From: Acidimicrobiaceae bacterium
Lineage (GTDB): Bacteria > Actinomycetota > Acidimicrobiia > Acidimicrobiales > RAAP-2
DNA: 29,682 nt
Direction: 5' to 3'
NCBI GenBank assembly: GCA_003164275.1
Contig: PLSY01000397.1
Coordinates: 1-29,682, forward strand
The position numbers and the translations under genes were made by a program. Under the pieces are notes generated by a model. The model made no database searches. It worked only from the letters and a program-made list of their open reading frames with translations, and was not told where the DNA came from. Below are positions 8,393 through 15,055 of this stretch, in pieces (position 1 is the stretch's first letter; each line of letters begins with the position of its first letter).

Positions 8393-8530
8393 ACCTCTGC
8401 CCTCCTGTCCGACGGCGAGGCACGAGAGGCCCTGGCCACCCGGGCAGCCCAGCGGGCCAAGACCCTGAGCTGGGCAAACACGGCACGAAGCACAGCCGCC
8501 GTCTACCGGTCGTGCGGTCTGGCTGTCTGA
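8393..8530 (+). pseudogene. C-terminal remnant of a GT4 glycosyltransferase
   Basis: Just after the Wzy-like gene an open stretch reads TSALLSDGEAREALATRAAQ, RAKTLSWANTARSTAAVYRS, CGLAV, then TGA. This is the classic end of a GT4 enzyme: 'a-L-L-x-D-x-x-x-R-x-x-L' then 'A-x-x-x-S-W-x-x-T-A-x-x-x-x-x-V-Y-R'. No start and no donor-binding domain precede it, because the upstream bases belong to the Wzy-like gene's end in another frame. It is therefore a gene remnant, probably left by a deletion or replacement. The following 8531-8685 stretch contains nothing I recognise. Confidence 0.65.
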
Positions 8531-8685
8531 TCTCGGCCTCCACCACGCTGGGTGTCCTCCCGACGCCGCCGTGCCCCCGGGTCTGTGAAGGACGCCAAGG
8601 TGCTGGAAACATCGAGGACAGCATGAAGGTCGATGAGTGGGTGTGAGGGGCTTCAGCTCCAGTCCTAACCTGCCGAACTACTGGT

Positions 8686-9717
8686 ATGGGTCAGACATTT
8701 GTGGACAGCGCCTCTGCGCCGGCACCCGTGCCCGAGCTGACCTGGAGTTCCCCACCGGTCCTCGACCATGGGGGAGATGTCCTGGCGGACACGATGGCTC
8801 TGGCAGCCGGGCTCCTCGCCGACCTCCAACACTCGGACCTCGTGGTCTCGAACGGCTACATCGGACCCGATCGCCGGGCCCCGGGCATCAAGGCGAAGCT
8901 CCTGCGGGCAACATTCGCCCAACGACGCTTTCTTCTGAGACTGGAGCTGGCCGCCCTCGTCGTGGTCGCCATCGTCGTGATGGCCTCGGTGCTGCTCGTC
9001 GGCGGCGGTACCCGAGCCTCGGCCTCGCCCTCGGTGTCCAGCCAGGTGATTCCGACGCGCCCCGCGCATGACGCTCCAGGGACTTCGCCGGTCGCCGCTA
9101 TCGCAGGGGCTTCGAGTGCAACGCCCGAAACCACGACCCCGACCACTGCCGCTCCGACCACTGTCGCCCCGACGACAGTGCCTCCGGCGGCAGCTCCGGC
9201 CGCGGCACCAGTCGATACCGCCTCGCTCACCCCGAGCGAGATGGGCGCAGAGGCCCTCGCCCTGGTGCGCTATCCATGGCAAAGCATCCCGGGTTACAGC
9301 ATCGAGTTTCTCTCGATCGCCGACGCCCCGTCGCCCGGCTTCTATGGGAACACCACCTTCACCTGGGGCAAGGCCGGCGGCCAGTCGATCATGTACGTCT
9401 ATCCGGGCGAGACCGTCGATCGTCTGGCGGCCATCACCGCCTTCGAGATCGGCCACGAGGTCGATGCCGCCGAGGTCGAGCCGCTTGACGGGTCGACGGG
9501 TCACTCCGCCATCGAGAACATCGTCGGGCTGCACCCGGCCAGCTGGGCGCCGGACTGTGACTGTGCCGAGCAAGGGTTCCTCTCCGGCTGGTACGCCGCC
9601 GCCTTCTCGAACTACTGGTCACCAGGGGTGGGAGACTGGAGCCAACTGGCCGCCGAGCCGACCGGGGCCACCCTGGCCGCGCTGGAGCCCTATCTGAACC
9701 CTCCCTTGGCCAGCTGA
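8686..9717 (+). CDS. Single-pass membrane protein with degenerate zinc-metallopeptidase-like ectodomain
   Basis: This 343-residue protein has an acidic/polar cytoplasmic N-terminus of about 80 residues, one membrane span at about 86-106 (LELAALVVVAIVVMASVLLV) and a Thr/Pro/Ala-rich spacer at 145-178 that probably crosses the wall. The outer domain spans about 185-343. AITAFEIGHEVDAAEV (residues 249-264) looks like the HExxH-type helix 'HE-x-GH-x-x-D' of actinobacterial neutral metallopeptidase-like proteins, but the first His is Phe253; E254, H257 and D260 remain. A Cys pair (CDC, 291-293) and GWYAAAFSNYW follow, similar in position to the 'E-x-F-A-x-x-W' segment of such proteins. It is probably non-catalytic, perhaps binding or structural. 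No clear ribosome-binding site precedes the ATG, and later in-frame ATGs exist. Its role next to the glycan genes is unknown. Confidence 0.7.
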   Translation: MGQTFVDSASAPAPVPELTWSSPPVLDHGGDVLADTMALAAGLLADLQHSDLVVSNGYIGPDRRAPGIKAKLLRATFAQRRFLLRLELAALVVVAIVVMASVLLVGGGTRASASPSVSSQVIPTRPAHDAPGTSPVAAIAGASSATPETTTPTTAAPTTVAPTTVPPAAAPAAAPVDTASLTPSEMGAEALALVRYPWQSIPGYSIEFLSIADAPSPGFYGNTTFTWGKAGGQSIMYVYPGETVDRLAAITAFEIGHEVDAAEVEPLDGSTGHSAIENIVGLHPASWAPDCDCAEQGFLSGWYAAAFSNYWSPGVGDWSQLAAEPTGATLAALEPYLNPPLAS

Positions 9718-9856
9718 GCCGACAACAACCCTCCACCCATGGATACCAAGTCATGACCCTCCCCACTGCCCATCGAAGGCTTCCGATCGTGCTGTTACCG
9801 TCAGAGGAAACCACCGCTGGGGCCAACGACCCAAATACCCGACCGGACCGACGACC

Positions 9857-11095
9857 ATGACGCGCATCGCTCTCATCCCAAGCTCATACCCCCCCGCGCT
9901 GGGTGGGGTCGAAGAGCTCACCCGACATCTCGCCTTGACCCTGGTGGCCGCGGGTGACGAAGTGGAGGTGTGGACGTGTCCAGCCGACGATTCGGACCGG
10001 GAGTCGGTGGAGATCCGCGACGGGCTCGTCGTACGGCGCTACCCGATGCACCTTCCGGCCAGCAGCTGGTCGGCCGTGCAGCGCTCGTTGACTTCTGGTA
10101 CCCGCACGTTGCTCAGCCTGCGCCGGGCAGTGGCGGCCTTCCGGCCCGACGTGCTTCACGTCCAGTGCTTCGGTCCGAACGGGGCCTTTGCCACCGCGCT
10201 GGCCCGGCTCACAGGAGTCCCCCTGGTTGTGACCCTGCAGGGGGAGACCATGATGGACGACGGCGATATCTTCGAGATCTCCAAGTCGCTCAGAGCCGCC
10301 CTGCGGAGCGGTATCAAGCACGCCGCCGTCGTCACGGGCTGTTCGGCCTTCACGTTGTCCGACGCCGAGAAGCGCTTCGGCCTCCTGGCCGGCCGCGGAC
10401 AAGTCATCTGGAACGGCGTCGACCTGAGCCAAGGCGCCTCCAACCCGGACGGGAGCCCCGCTTCGGACCTCGGACTCACCGGCGCCGAGCCGAGGCCCTA
10501 CATTCTCGCCCTCGGCCGAGTGGTCGAAAAGAAGGGCTTCGACCTGCTGCTAGCGGCGTACGCGGCCATGGAGCCGTCGGAACGGACCGCCGAGTTGGTC
10601 ATCGCCGGAGCGGGCGGATCCTTGGAGCACCTGAAGCAGGCCGCCGTTGACCTGGGCGTCGAGGACCGGGTGCACTTTCCCGGACGCCTCAGCCGCGAGG
10701 ACGTGGCCCGGGCCATGGCCGACTCCGAACTGTTCATCGTGCCGAGCCGGTTGGAGCCGTTCGGGATCGTCATCTTGGAGGGCTGGCGGGCCGGAGTCAC
10801 TGTTGTCGCCACCACCCACGGGGGCCCACCCGAGTTCGTCCATGACGGTAAAGACGGTGTCCTGGTCGATCCCTTTGACACCAGTGCCTTCGCCTCGTCC
10901 CTCGCCCAGCTACTCGCTGACCCGAACCGCAGAAGCTCTATCGCCGCAGCGGGAAGGGCCAGAGTGCAGTCGTTCGCCTGGCCCGCCATCGCCGAGCAGT
11001 ACCGTCTGATCTACGCCACGCTGGGCTCACGGTCCTCTAAGGCCGAGGGCAAGGAGCCGGGCGGCACGGCGAAGAGCAAGGAGGCGGTGGCGTGA
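9857..11095 (+). CDS. GT4 family glycosyltransferase
   Basis: This 412-residue retaining GT-B enzyme probably transfers a sugar from a nucleotide donor to an acceptor in the cytoplasm. The N-terminal domain starts IALIPSSYPPALGGVEELTR, with the Gly-rich loop typical of GT4. The hinge region carries YILALGRVVEKKGFDLLLAA, the start of the donor-binding domain, and IVPSRLEPFGIVILEGW contains the E-x7-E motif that binds donor phosphate and sugar. The C-terminus ends in a Lys/Gly-rich tail after the usual 'FAWPAIAEQYRLIYATLG' segment. It is the first gene of the carrier-protein cassette: its TGA overlaps the GTG of the phosphopantetheinyl transferase gene (GTGA), which supports co-translation. The acceptor and donor are unknown, but the linkage suggests the cassette acts on a glycoside. 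Confidence 0.9.
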   Translation: MTRIALIPSSYPPALGGVEELTRHLALTLVAAGDEVEVWTCPADDSDRESVEIRDGLVVRRYPMHLPASSWSAVQRSLTSGTRTLLSLRRAVAAFRPDVLHVQCFGPNGAFATALARLTGVPLVVTLQGETMMDDGDIFEISKSLRAALRSGIKHAAVVTGCSAFTLSDAEKRFGLLAGRGQVIWNGVDLSQGASNPDGSPASDLGLTGAEPRPYILALGRVVEKKGFDLLLAAYAAMEPSERTAELVIAGAGGSLEHLKQAAVDLGVEDRVHFPGRLSREDVARAMADSELFIVPSRLEPFGIVILEGWRAGVTVVATTHGGPPEFVHDGKDGVLVDPFDTSAFASSLAQLLADPNRRSSIAAAGRARVQSFAWPAIAEQYRLIYATLGSRSSKAEGKEPGGTAKSKEAVA

Positions 11096-11664
11096 GTCCT
11101 GAGCTAGATCTGATGGAGTCCCGTATCGGGCTGCTGGCCAGTGAGACGCTCGGTCGACTGGCCCACTCGAGCGAGCCGATCCCCTTCGATGACGGTGGCC
11201 CAGACGGGGTGATCAAAGCCCCGACCTCGGTCCGGGTCGGGATCGACCTCGTCACCGTCACAGACATCGCCGGATCGATCGATCGATTTGGTGCCAAGTA
11301 TCTCGAGCGACTGTTCACTCCTCATGAGCTGGGCACCTGTCGCACGGCTGGCACCGATGGGCAGCCTGTCTGGTCGACGGAGTCCTTGGCCGCCCGCTTC
11401 GCGGCCAAAGAGGCGGTCGTCAAGGTGTTGCGTCCGGACGGTCCGCGGCCTGATTGGAAGAGCATCGAGATCCATCGGAGCGAGGCTGGGTGGTGCGAGG
11501 TTCGTCTGTTCGGCCGGGCCCAGGTCCTCGCCGGCGAAGCGGGGATCACCGAGCTGGCTGTAAGCCTGACCCATGAGGGGCAGATGGCAGCAGCTGTGGT
11601 GGTTGCATTGTGTACTACGGGCAGGCCTGCAGGCCCGGTAGATCAGAACCAAGGAAAGGTATGA
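11092..11664 (+). CDS. AcpS-type 4'-phosphopantetheinyl transferase
   Basis: This enzyme converts an apo carrier protein to its holo form by moving phosphopantetheine from CoA to a serine. The family signatures are VGIDLVTVTDIAGSIDRFG (the metal-binding Asp in 'GxD') and LAARFAAKEAVVKVL (the catalytic Glu in 'F-A-x-KEA-x-x-K'), followed by the family's C-terminal beta strands (VSLTHEGQMAAAVVVAL). At 190 residues it is longer than typical AcpS (about 120-130). About 45 extra residues precede the core (MSPELDLMESRIGLLASETL and onward); the GTG start is supported by the GTGA overlap with the preceding stop. Its own TGA overlaps the ATG of the acyl carrier protein gene as ATGA. This position makes the neighbouring carrier protein its obvious substrate. 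The housekeeping AcpS is probably encoded elsewhere. Confidence 0.88.
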   Translation: MSPELDLMESRIGLLASETLGRLAHSSEPIPFDDGGPDGVIKAPTSVRVGIDLVTVTDIAGSIDRFGAKYLERLFTPHELGTCRTAGTDGQPVWSTESLAARFAAKEAVVKVLRPDGPRPDWKSIEIHRSEAGWCEVRLFGRAQVLAGEAGITELAVSLTHEGQMAAAVVVALCTTGRPAGPVDQNQGKV

Positions 11665-11906
11665 CGATGGACGAAACAATTCGGCTTGTCTTGAGCGAGC
11701 ACGGACGGTTGCAAGTCGACCCCGCCACGCTCGAGGACGCAACGGACCTCTTCGCCGTCGGGATGACCTCCCATGCCAGCGTGAACGTCATGCTGGCTCT
11801 GGAGGATGCCTTTGACATCGAGTTCCCCGAGACCATGCTCAAAAAATCGACCTTCGAGTCGATCGCCGCCATCCGTACCAGCGTCCAACAGATGACAGAG
11901 GCCTAG
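11661..11906 (+). CDS. Acyl carrier protein (aminoacyl-accepting type)
   Basis: This 81-residue four-helix carrier would hold its cargo as a thioester on phosphopantetheine. The attachment segment is DLFAVGMTSHASVNVMLALE, with Ser37 as the likely modified residue. It has Thr-Ser-His where standard carriers have Asp-Ser-Leu, which agrees with the variant sequence (GLTSxASV) I recall for carriers beside amino acid:[carrier protein] ligases. Helix II and helix III (DAFDIEFPETMLKKSTFESI) are well kept. ATG at 11661 overlaps the preceding stop; a second ATG at 11667 is better spaced from AAGGAAAGG and may be the real start, giving 79 residues. It sits between its probable activating enzyme (PPTase) and the enzymes that should use it (flavoprotein and ligase). 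Confidence 0.88.
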   Translation: MTMDETIRLVLSEHGRLQVDPATLEDATDLFAVGMTSHASVNVMLALEDAFDIEFPETMLKKSTFESIAAIRTSVQQMTEA

Positions 11907-11909
11907 ACG

Positions 11910-13088
11910 ATGGCTAGCGTGACCGAGGTGCCGCAACGGGTGGCTGACTCGGGAGGTACGGCGGCCCTGATGAAGCGGGTGGCTGACGAGGTCTCCGGGC
12001 CGGCCGCCGAGGAAGTCGACCTTTTGGCCCGCTTCCCCTCCGAGACGGTCTCGGCCATGCAGAAAGAGGGCCTTCTCTCAGCCCTCGTGCCCAAGTCGCT
12101 CGGCGGGATGGGAGCATCGTTCTCCGAGCTGTCCCACGGGCTGGAGGCAATGGGCCGTCAATGCGCCTCGAGCGCCATGGTGGTTGCCATGCACCACATA
12201 CAAGTGGCCTGCCTCGTCCGCCACGGCAGGAGCGATCTTCTCCGTGACTTCCTGGTCGACCTGGTCGACTCGCAGTACCTCTTGGCCTCGGCCACGACCG
12301 AGGTGGGGACGGGCGGAGACCTGGGCAGCAGTGTCTGCGCGATCGAGCGGTCGCATGGGACGTTCCAGCTGGAAAAGCAGGCCCCGGTCATCTCCTATGG
12401 GCGCTATGCCGACGCCATCCTGGCCACGGCCAGGCGGTCGGCGGAGAGTCCCGAAAACGACCAGGTCCTCGTGCTCTGTCGCCCCCCCGGTTTGGATCTC
12501 GAGCAGGTCGGCGAGTGGAACGCCCTCGGGTTTCGGGGCACGTGCAGCCCAGGGTTCATCCTGAAGGCCTCCGGTGACGCCGACTCGGTGCTCGACGACC
12601 CGTATGCGACGATTTCGAGCCAGACCATGTTGCCCGTGGCCCATATCCTGTGGAGCTCGCTGTGGCTCGGCATCGCTGGTGCCGGGGTCGACCGGGCCCG
12701 GCGCTACGTGCAGGCAGAAGCGCGCAAGCACCCCGGCACGACCCCGTCGGCCGCCATCCGCTTGGCCGACGTGACCGCTCTCCACCAGCAGTTCGTGGAC
12801 TTGGTGCGCAGCTCAGTGGACCGGTTCGAGGACATAAAAGATGACCCGGACAAGCTCTCGATGATGGGATTTGCCATTGCCATGAACTCACTCAAGGTCT
12901 CAGCGTCGACGCTGGTGTCGGAGGTGGTTCGCCAGTGCATGGGCATCTGTGGGCTGTCGGCCTACCGATTGGACACGCCGTACAGCCTCGGCCGTCATCT
13001 TCGGGATGCCATGGGCGCGCCGGTGATGGTCAACAACGATCGGATCATGAGGAACAACGCCCAAATGCTCTTGGTCCACAGGGGCTAG
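11910..13088 (+). CDS. Acyl-CoA dehydrogenase-like flavoprotein acting on a carrier-bound substrate (predicted)
   Basis: This 392-residue protein follows the acyl carrier protein gene by three bases. The ACAD fold is visible: an N-terminal helical part (LVPKSLGGMGASFSELSHGL), the mid beta domain (LLASATTEVGTGGDLGSSVC and WNALGFRGTCSPGFIL), and the C-terminal helical bundle with VVRQCMGICGLSAYRLDTPY and LGRHLRDAMGAPVMVNNDRI. Standard acyl-CoA dehydrogenases carry the catalytic Glu as 'EGT' about here; this protein reads MVNNDRI (Asn375, Asn376, Asp377). That argues against classical alpha,beta-dehydrogenation of a CoA ester. By analogy with the prolyl-carrier-protein oxidases of pyrrole pathways (PltE/RedW), it could oxidise an aminoacyl group on the neighbouring carrier protein. 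FAD use is assumed from the fold, and the reaction is unknown. Confidence 0.85.
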   Translation: MASVTEVPQRVADSGGTAALMKRVADEVSGPAAEEVDLLARFPSETVSAMQKEGLLSALVPKSLGGMGASFSELSHGLEAMGRQCASSAMVVAMHHIQVACLVRHGRSDLLRDFLVDLVDSQYLLASATTEVGTGGDLGSSVCAIERSHGTFQLEKQAPVISYGRYADAILATARRSAESPENDQVLVLCRPPGLDLEQVGEWNALGFRGTCSPGFILKASGDADSVLDDPYATISSQTMLPVAHILWSSLWLGIAGAGVDRARRYVQAEARKHPGTTPSAAIRLADVTALHQQFVDLVRSSVDRFEDIKDDPDKLSMMGFAIAMNSLKVSASTLVSEVVRQCMGICGLSAYRLDTPYSLGRHLRDAMGAPVMVNNDRIMRNNAQMLLVHRG

Positions 13089-13101
13089 AAAGCGAGGACT
13101 G

Positions 13102-14058
13102 ATGAAGACGACGGACACAGAGGCAAAGGCGGACGATCCGTCGGCGGCGGCCCATGAAGAGGCATGGATGCCCTTCCGCAAAGAGTTGTTGTCCAACGGC
13201 ATCCTCATCGCCACGGGCGTGGACGGAATCTACGGACGGTCCAAGGTCTACGAATCGATCGCCGACGGGATGGACCGACTGGTGCTGCAGGTGGGCGCCG
13301 ACCAGCACGCCACGTCGGTCCGGTTCCCCCCGGTGATGCCCTGGGCCACCTTCGAGCACAACGGTTACCTCGAGTCCTTCCCCGACCAGATGGGCTCGGT
13401 GCACACCTTCCGAGGCGACGAACGCCAACACGCCGAGCTCCTTCGTCGCACCGAGGCGCACGAGGACCGGGGCCCGCTCCTCGAAACCACCGACATGGTG
13501 CTGTGCCCGGCGGTCTGTCATCCCCTCTACCCGACCATGTCGGGCACCTTGGCCGAGGGCGGCCAACGTGTCGAGGTGTACGGCTACTGCTTCCGCCATG
13601 AGCCGAGCACTGACCCGTTCAGGATGCAGTCCTTTCGCCAGCACGACTATGTCTACCTGGGGACGCCGGATGGAGCCCGTGACCATCGCAACCTGTGGAT
13701 CGAACGGGGCCTCGACGTGCTGTCCAGCCTCGGCCTCGAAGTGTCCTCCGTGGTGGCGAATGACCCCTTCTTCGGTCGCCCGGGGCGGATGCTGGCGGCG
13801 AACCAGCGAAACGAGGAACTGAAGTACGAGATTGTCACCCCGGTCTACGAGACCAACCGTGAGACCGCCATCTCCTCGTCGAACTGCCACCTCGACCACT
13901 TCAGCCGTCCCTTCGAGATCGAGAGCGCCGACGGCGAGCTCGCCCACACGGCCTGCTTCGGCTTCGGGGTGGACAGGATCACGTTGGCCCTCTTGCACCG
14001 TCACGGACCCGACACGGACAAGTGGCCGACCAGCGTCCGCCAGGCGCTCTGGTCGTGA
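13102..14058 (+). CDS. Amino acid:[carrier protein] ligase (class II synthetase-like)
   Basis: This 318-residue homologue of the catalytic core of atypical seryl-tRNA synthetases lacks any tRNA-binding domain. The characterised family (Bradyrhizobium, Agrobacterium) activates glycine or alanine with ATP and loads it on a carrier protein's phosphopantetheine. Class II motif 2 is visible as YCFRHEPST (residues 160-169) and motif 3 as CFGFGVDRITLAL (285-297). The probable zinc site is C139 (in AVCHPLYP), H181/D182 (in SFRQHDYVYLG) and C285 (in AHTACFGFG); the characterised enzymes use Cys-Glu-Cys. ANDPFFGRPGRM (219-230) is also family-like. The ATG has GAGG five bases upstream. The specific amino acid is not readable; a small one is likely by family. 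Confidence 0.9.
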   Translation: MKTTDTEAKADDPSAAAHEEAWMPFRKELLSNGILIATGVDGIYGRSKVYESIADGMDRLVLQVGADQHATSVRFPPVMPWATFEHNGYLESFPDQMGSVHTFRGDERQHAELLRRTEAHEDRGPLLETTDMVLCPAVCHPLYPTMSGTLAEGGQRVEVYGYCFRHEPSTDPFRMQSFRQHDYVYLGTPDGARDHRNLWIERGLDVLSSLGLEVSSVVANDPFFGRPGRMLAANQRNEELKYEIVTPVYETNRETAISSSNCHLDHFSRPFEIESADGELAHTACFGFGVDRITLALLHRHGPDTDKWPTSVRQALWS

Positions 14059-14080
14059 CCCAGTGAGCACCGGCACGCCA

Positions 14081-15055
14081 ATGAGCCAGTCCCTACTTCC
14101 CCTCAGCGCCGAGACCTATGTGACTCACCCGCTCCATTCCGGTGAGAGGAACTGGTCGCAGACCAACTGCTATGTAGATGTGTTCATCGAGGTCCTGCAC
14201 GCCTTGGGACTCGATCCCCTGGCGGCCGGGGCCTTCACCCTGAGCGGGGACTTCGAAGGTGACCAGTGGACCTTCTTCAAGTTCCCGCCCGAGGACCTGC
14301 GAACGCTGTACGGCATAGACATCTCCGAGTTCAACATTTGGAAGCCGGTGCTCGACCATATCGCCGAGCAGCTCGACTATGGCCGTCTCTGCACCGTCGA
14401 GGTCGATTCTTGGTTTCTTCCCGACACGCGCGGAGATGCCTACGGCCTCGATCACGTGAAGTCGACGATCGTGCCCCAGATGCTCGACGTCGAGGGCCGT
14501 CGTCTTGGCTACTTCCACAACGCCGGGTACTACGAGCTCGAAGGCGACGACTTCGATGGCGTCTTCCGTACCGGAGTGCATGCTGACATTGGGGGACTGC
14601 CCCCCTACGTCGAGGTCGTCCGGCTCGAGAACATCCGGCGCAACGACCCCGATCTCGTGGCCAACGCCGTCGCCCTGACTACCGAGCACCTGCGACGGAG
14701 GCCGGCGGACAACCCCATCTCCCGCATGGGCAAACGGGTGGAGAAGGACAGGACGTGGCTCACCGAGCAAGGTCTCGACGCCTTCCACCTGTACTCGTTC
14801 GGCACCTTCCGCCAGTGTGGGGCCAGTGCCGAGATGGCGGCATCCTTCGTCGACTGGTTGAATCGGTTCGATCGGCCGGGAACCGAAGACGCCGCCCGCT
14901 CTTTCACCGAGCTGGCCGCCGGAGCGAAGGCCCTCCAGTTCGCCATGGCCCGAGTGGTCAGAGGACGCGACGTCGACATCACCGGCACCATCGAGGCCAT
15001 GGAGCGAAACTGGGCAGAAGGCATGGCCACCCTGGCTTCCCGCTATGGAGGCTGA
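14081..15055 (+). CDS. DUF1839 family protein, candidate aminoacyl transferase
   Basis: This 324-residue protein matches the family that repeatedly occurs beside amino acid:[carrier protein] ligases. Family blocks are HPLHSGERNWSQTNCYVDVF (C30 in TNCYVD), GDFEGDQWTFFKFPPEDLRT, VEVDSWFLPDTRGDAYG (D109), DHVKSTI (H125) and YFHNAGYYELEGDDF (H146). There is no biochemical function known to me. The conserved Cys/His/Asp pattern and its place after the carrier-protein loading enzyme suggest a thiol-dependent acyltransferase that takes the aminoacyl group from the carrier protein, conceptually like BtrH of butirosin synthesis; that is inference. I chose ATG at 14081, which gives the family-like start MSQSLLPLSAETY; a GTG at 14063 is an alternative. 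It is 22 bases after the ligase gene and its stop overlaps the GH2 gene. Confidence 0.85.
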   Translation: MSQSLLPLSAETYVTHPLHSGERNWSQTNCYVDVFIEVLHALGLDPLAAGAFTLSGDFEGDQWTFFKFPPEDLRTLYGIDISEFNIWKPVLDHIAEQLDYGRLCTVEVDSWFLPDTRGDAYGLDHVKSTIVPQMLDVEGRRLGYFHNAGYYELEGDDFDGVFRTGVHADIGGLPPYVEVVRLENIRRNDPDLVANAVALTTEHLRRRPADNPISRMGKRVEKDRTWLTEQGLDAFHLYSFGTFRQCGASAEMAASFVDWLNRFDRPGTEDAARSFTELAAGAKALQFAMARVVRGRDVDITGTIEAMERNWAEGMATLASRYGG

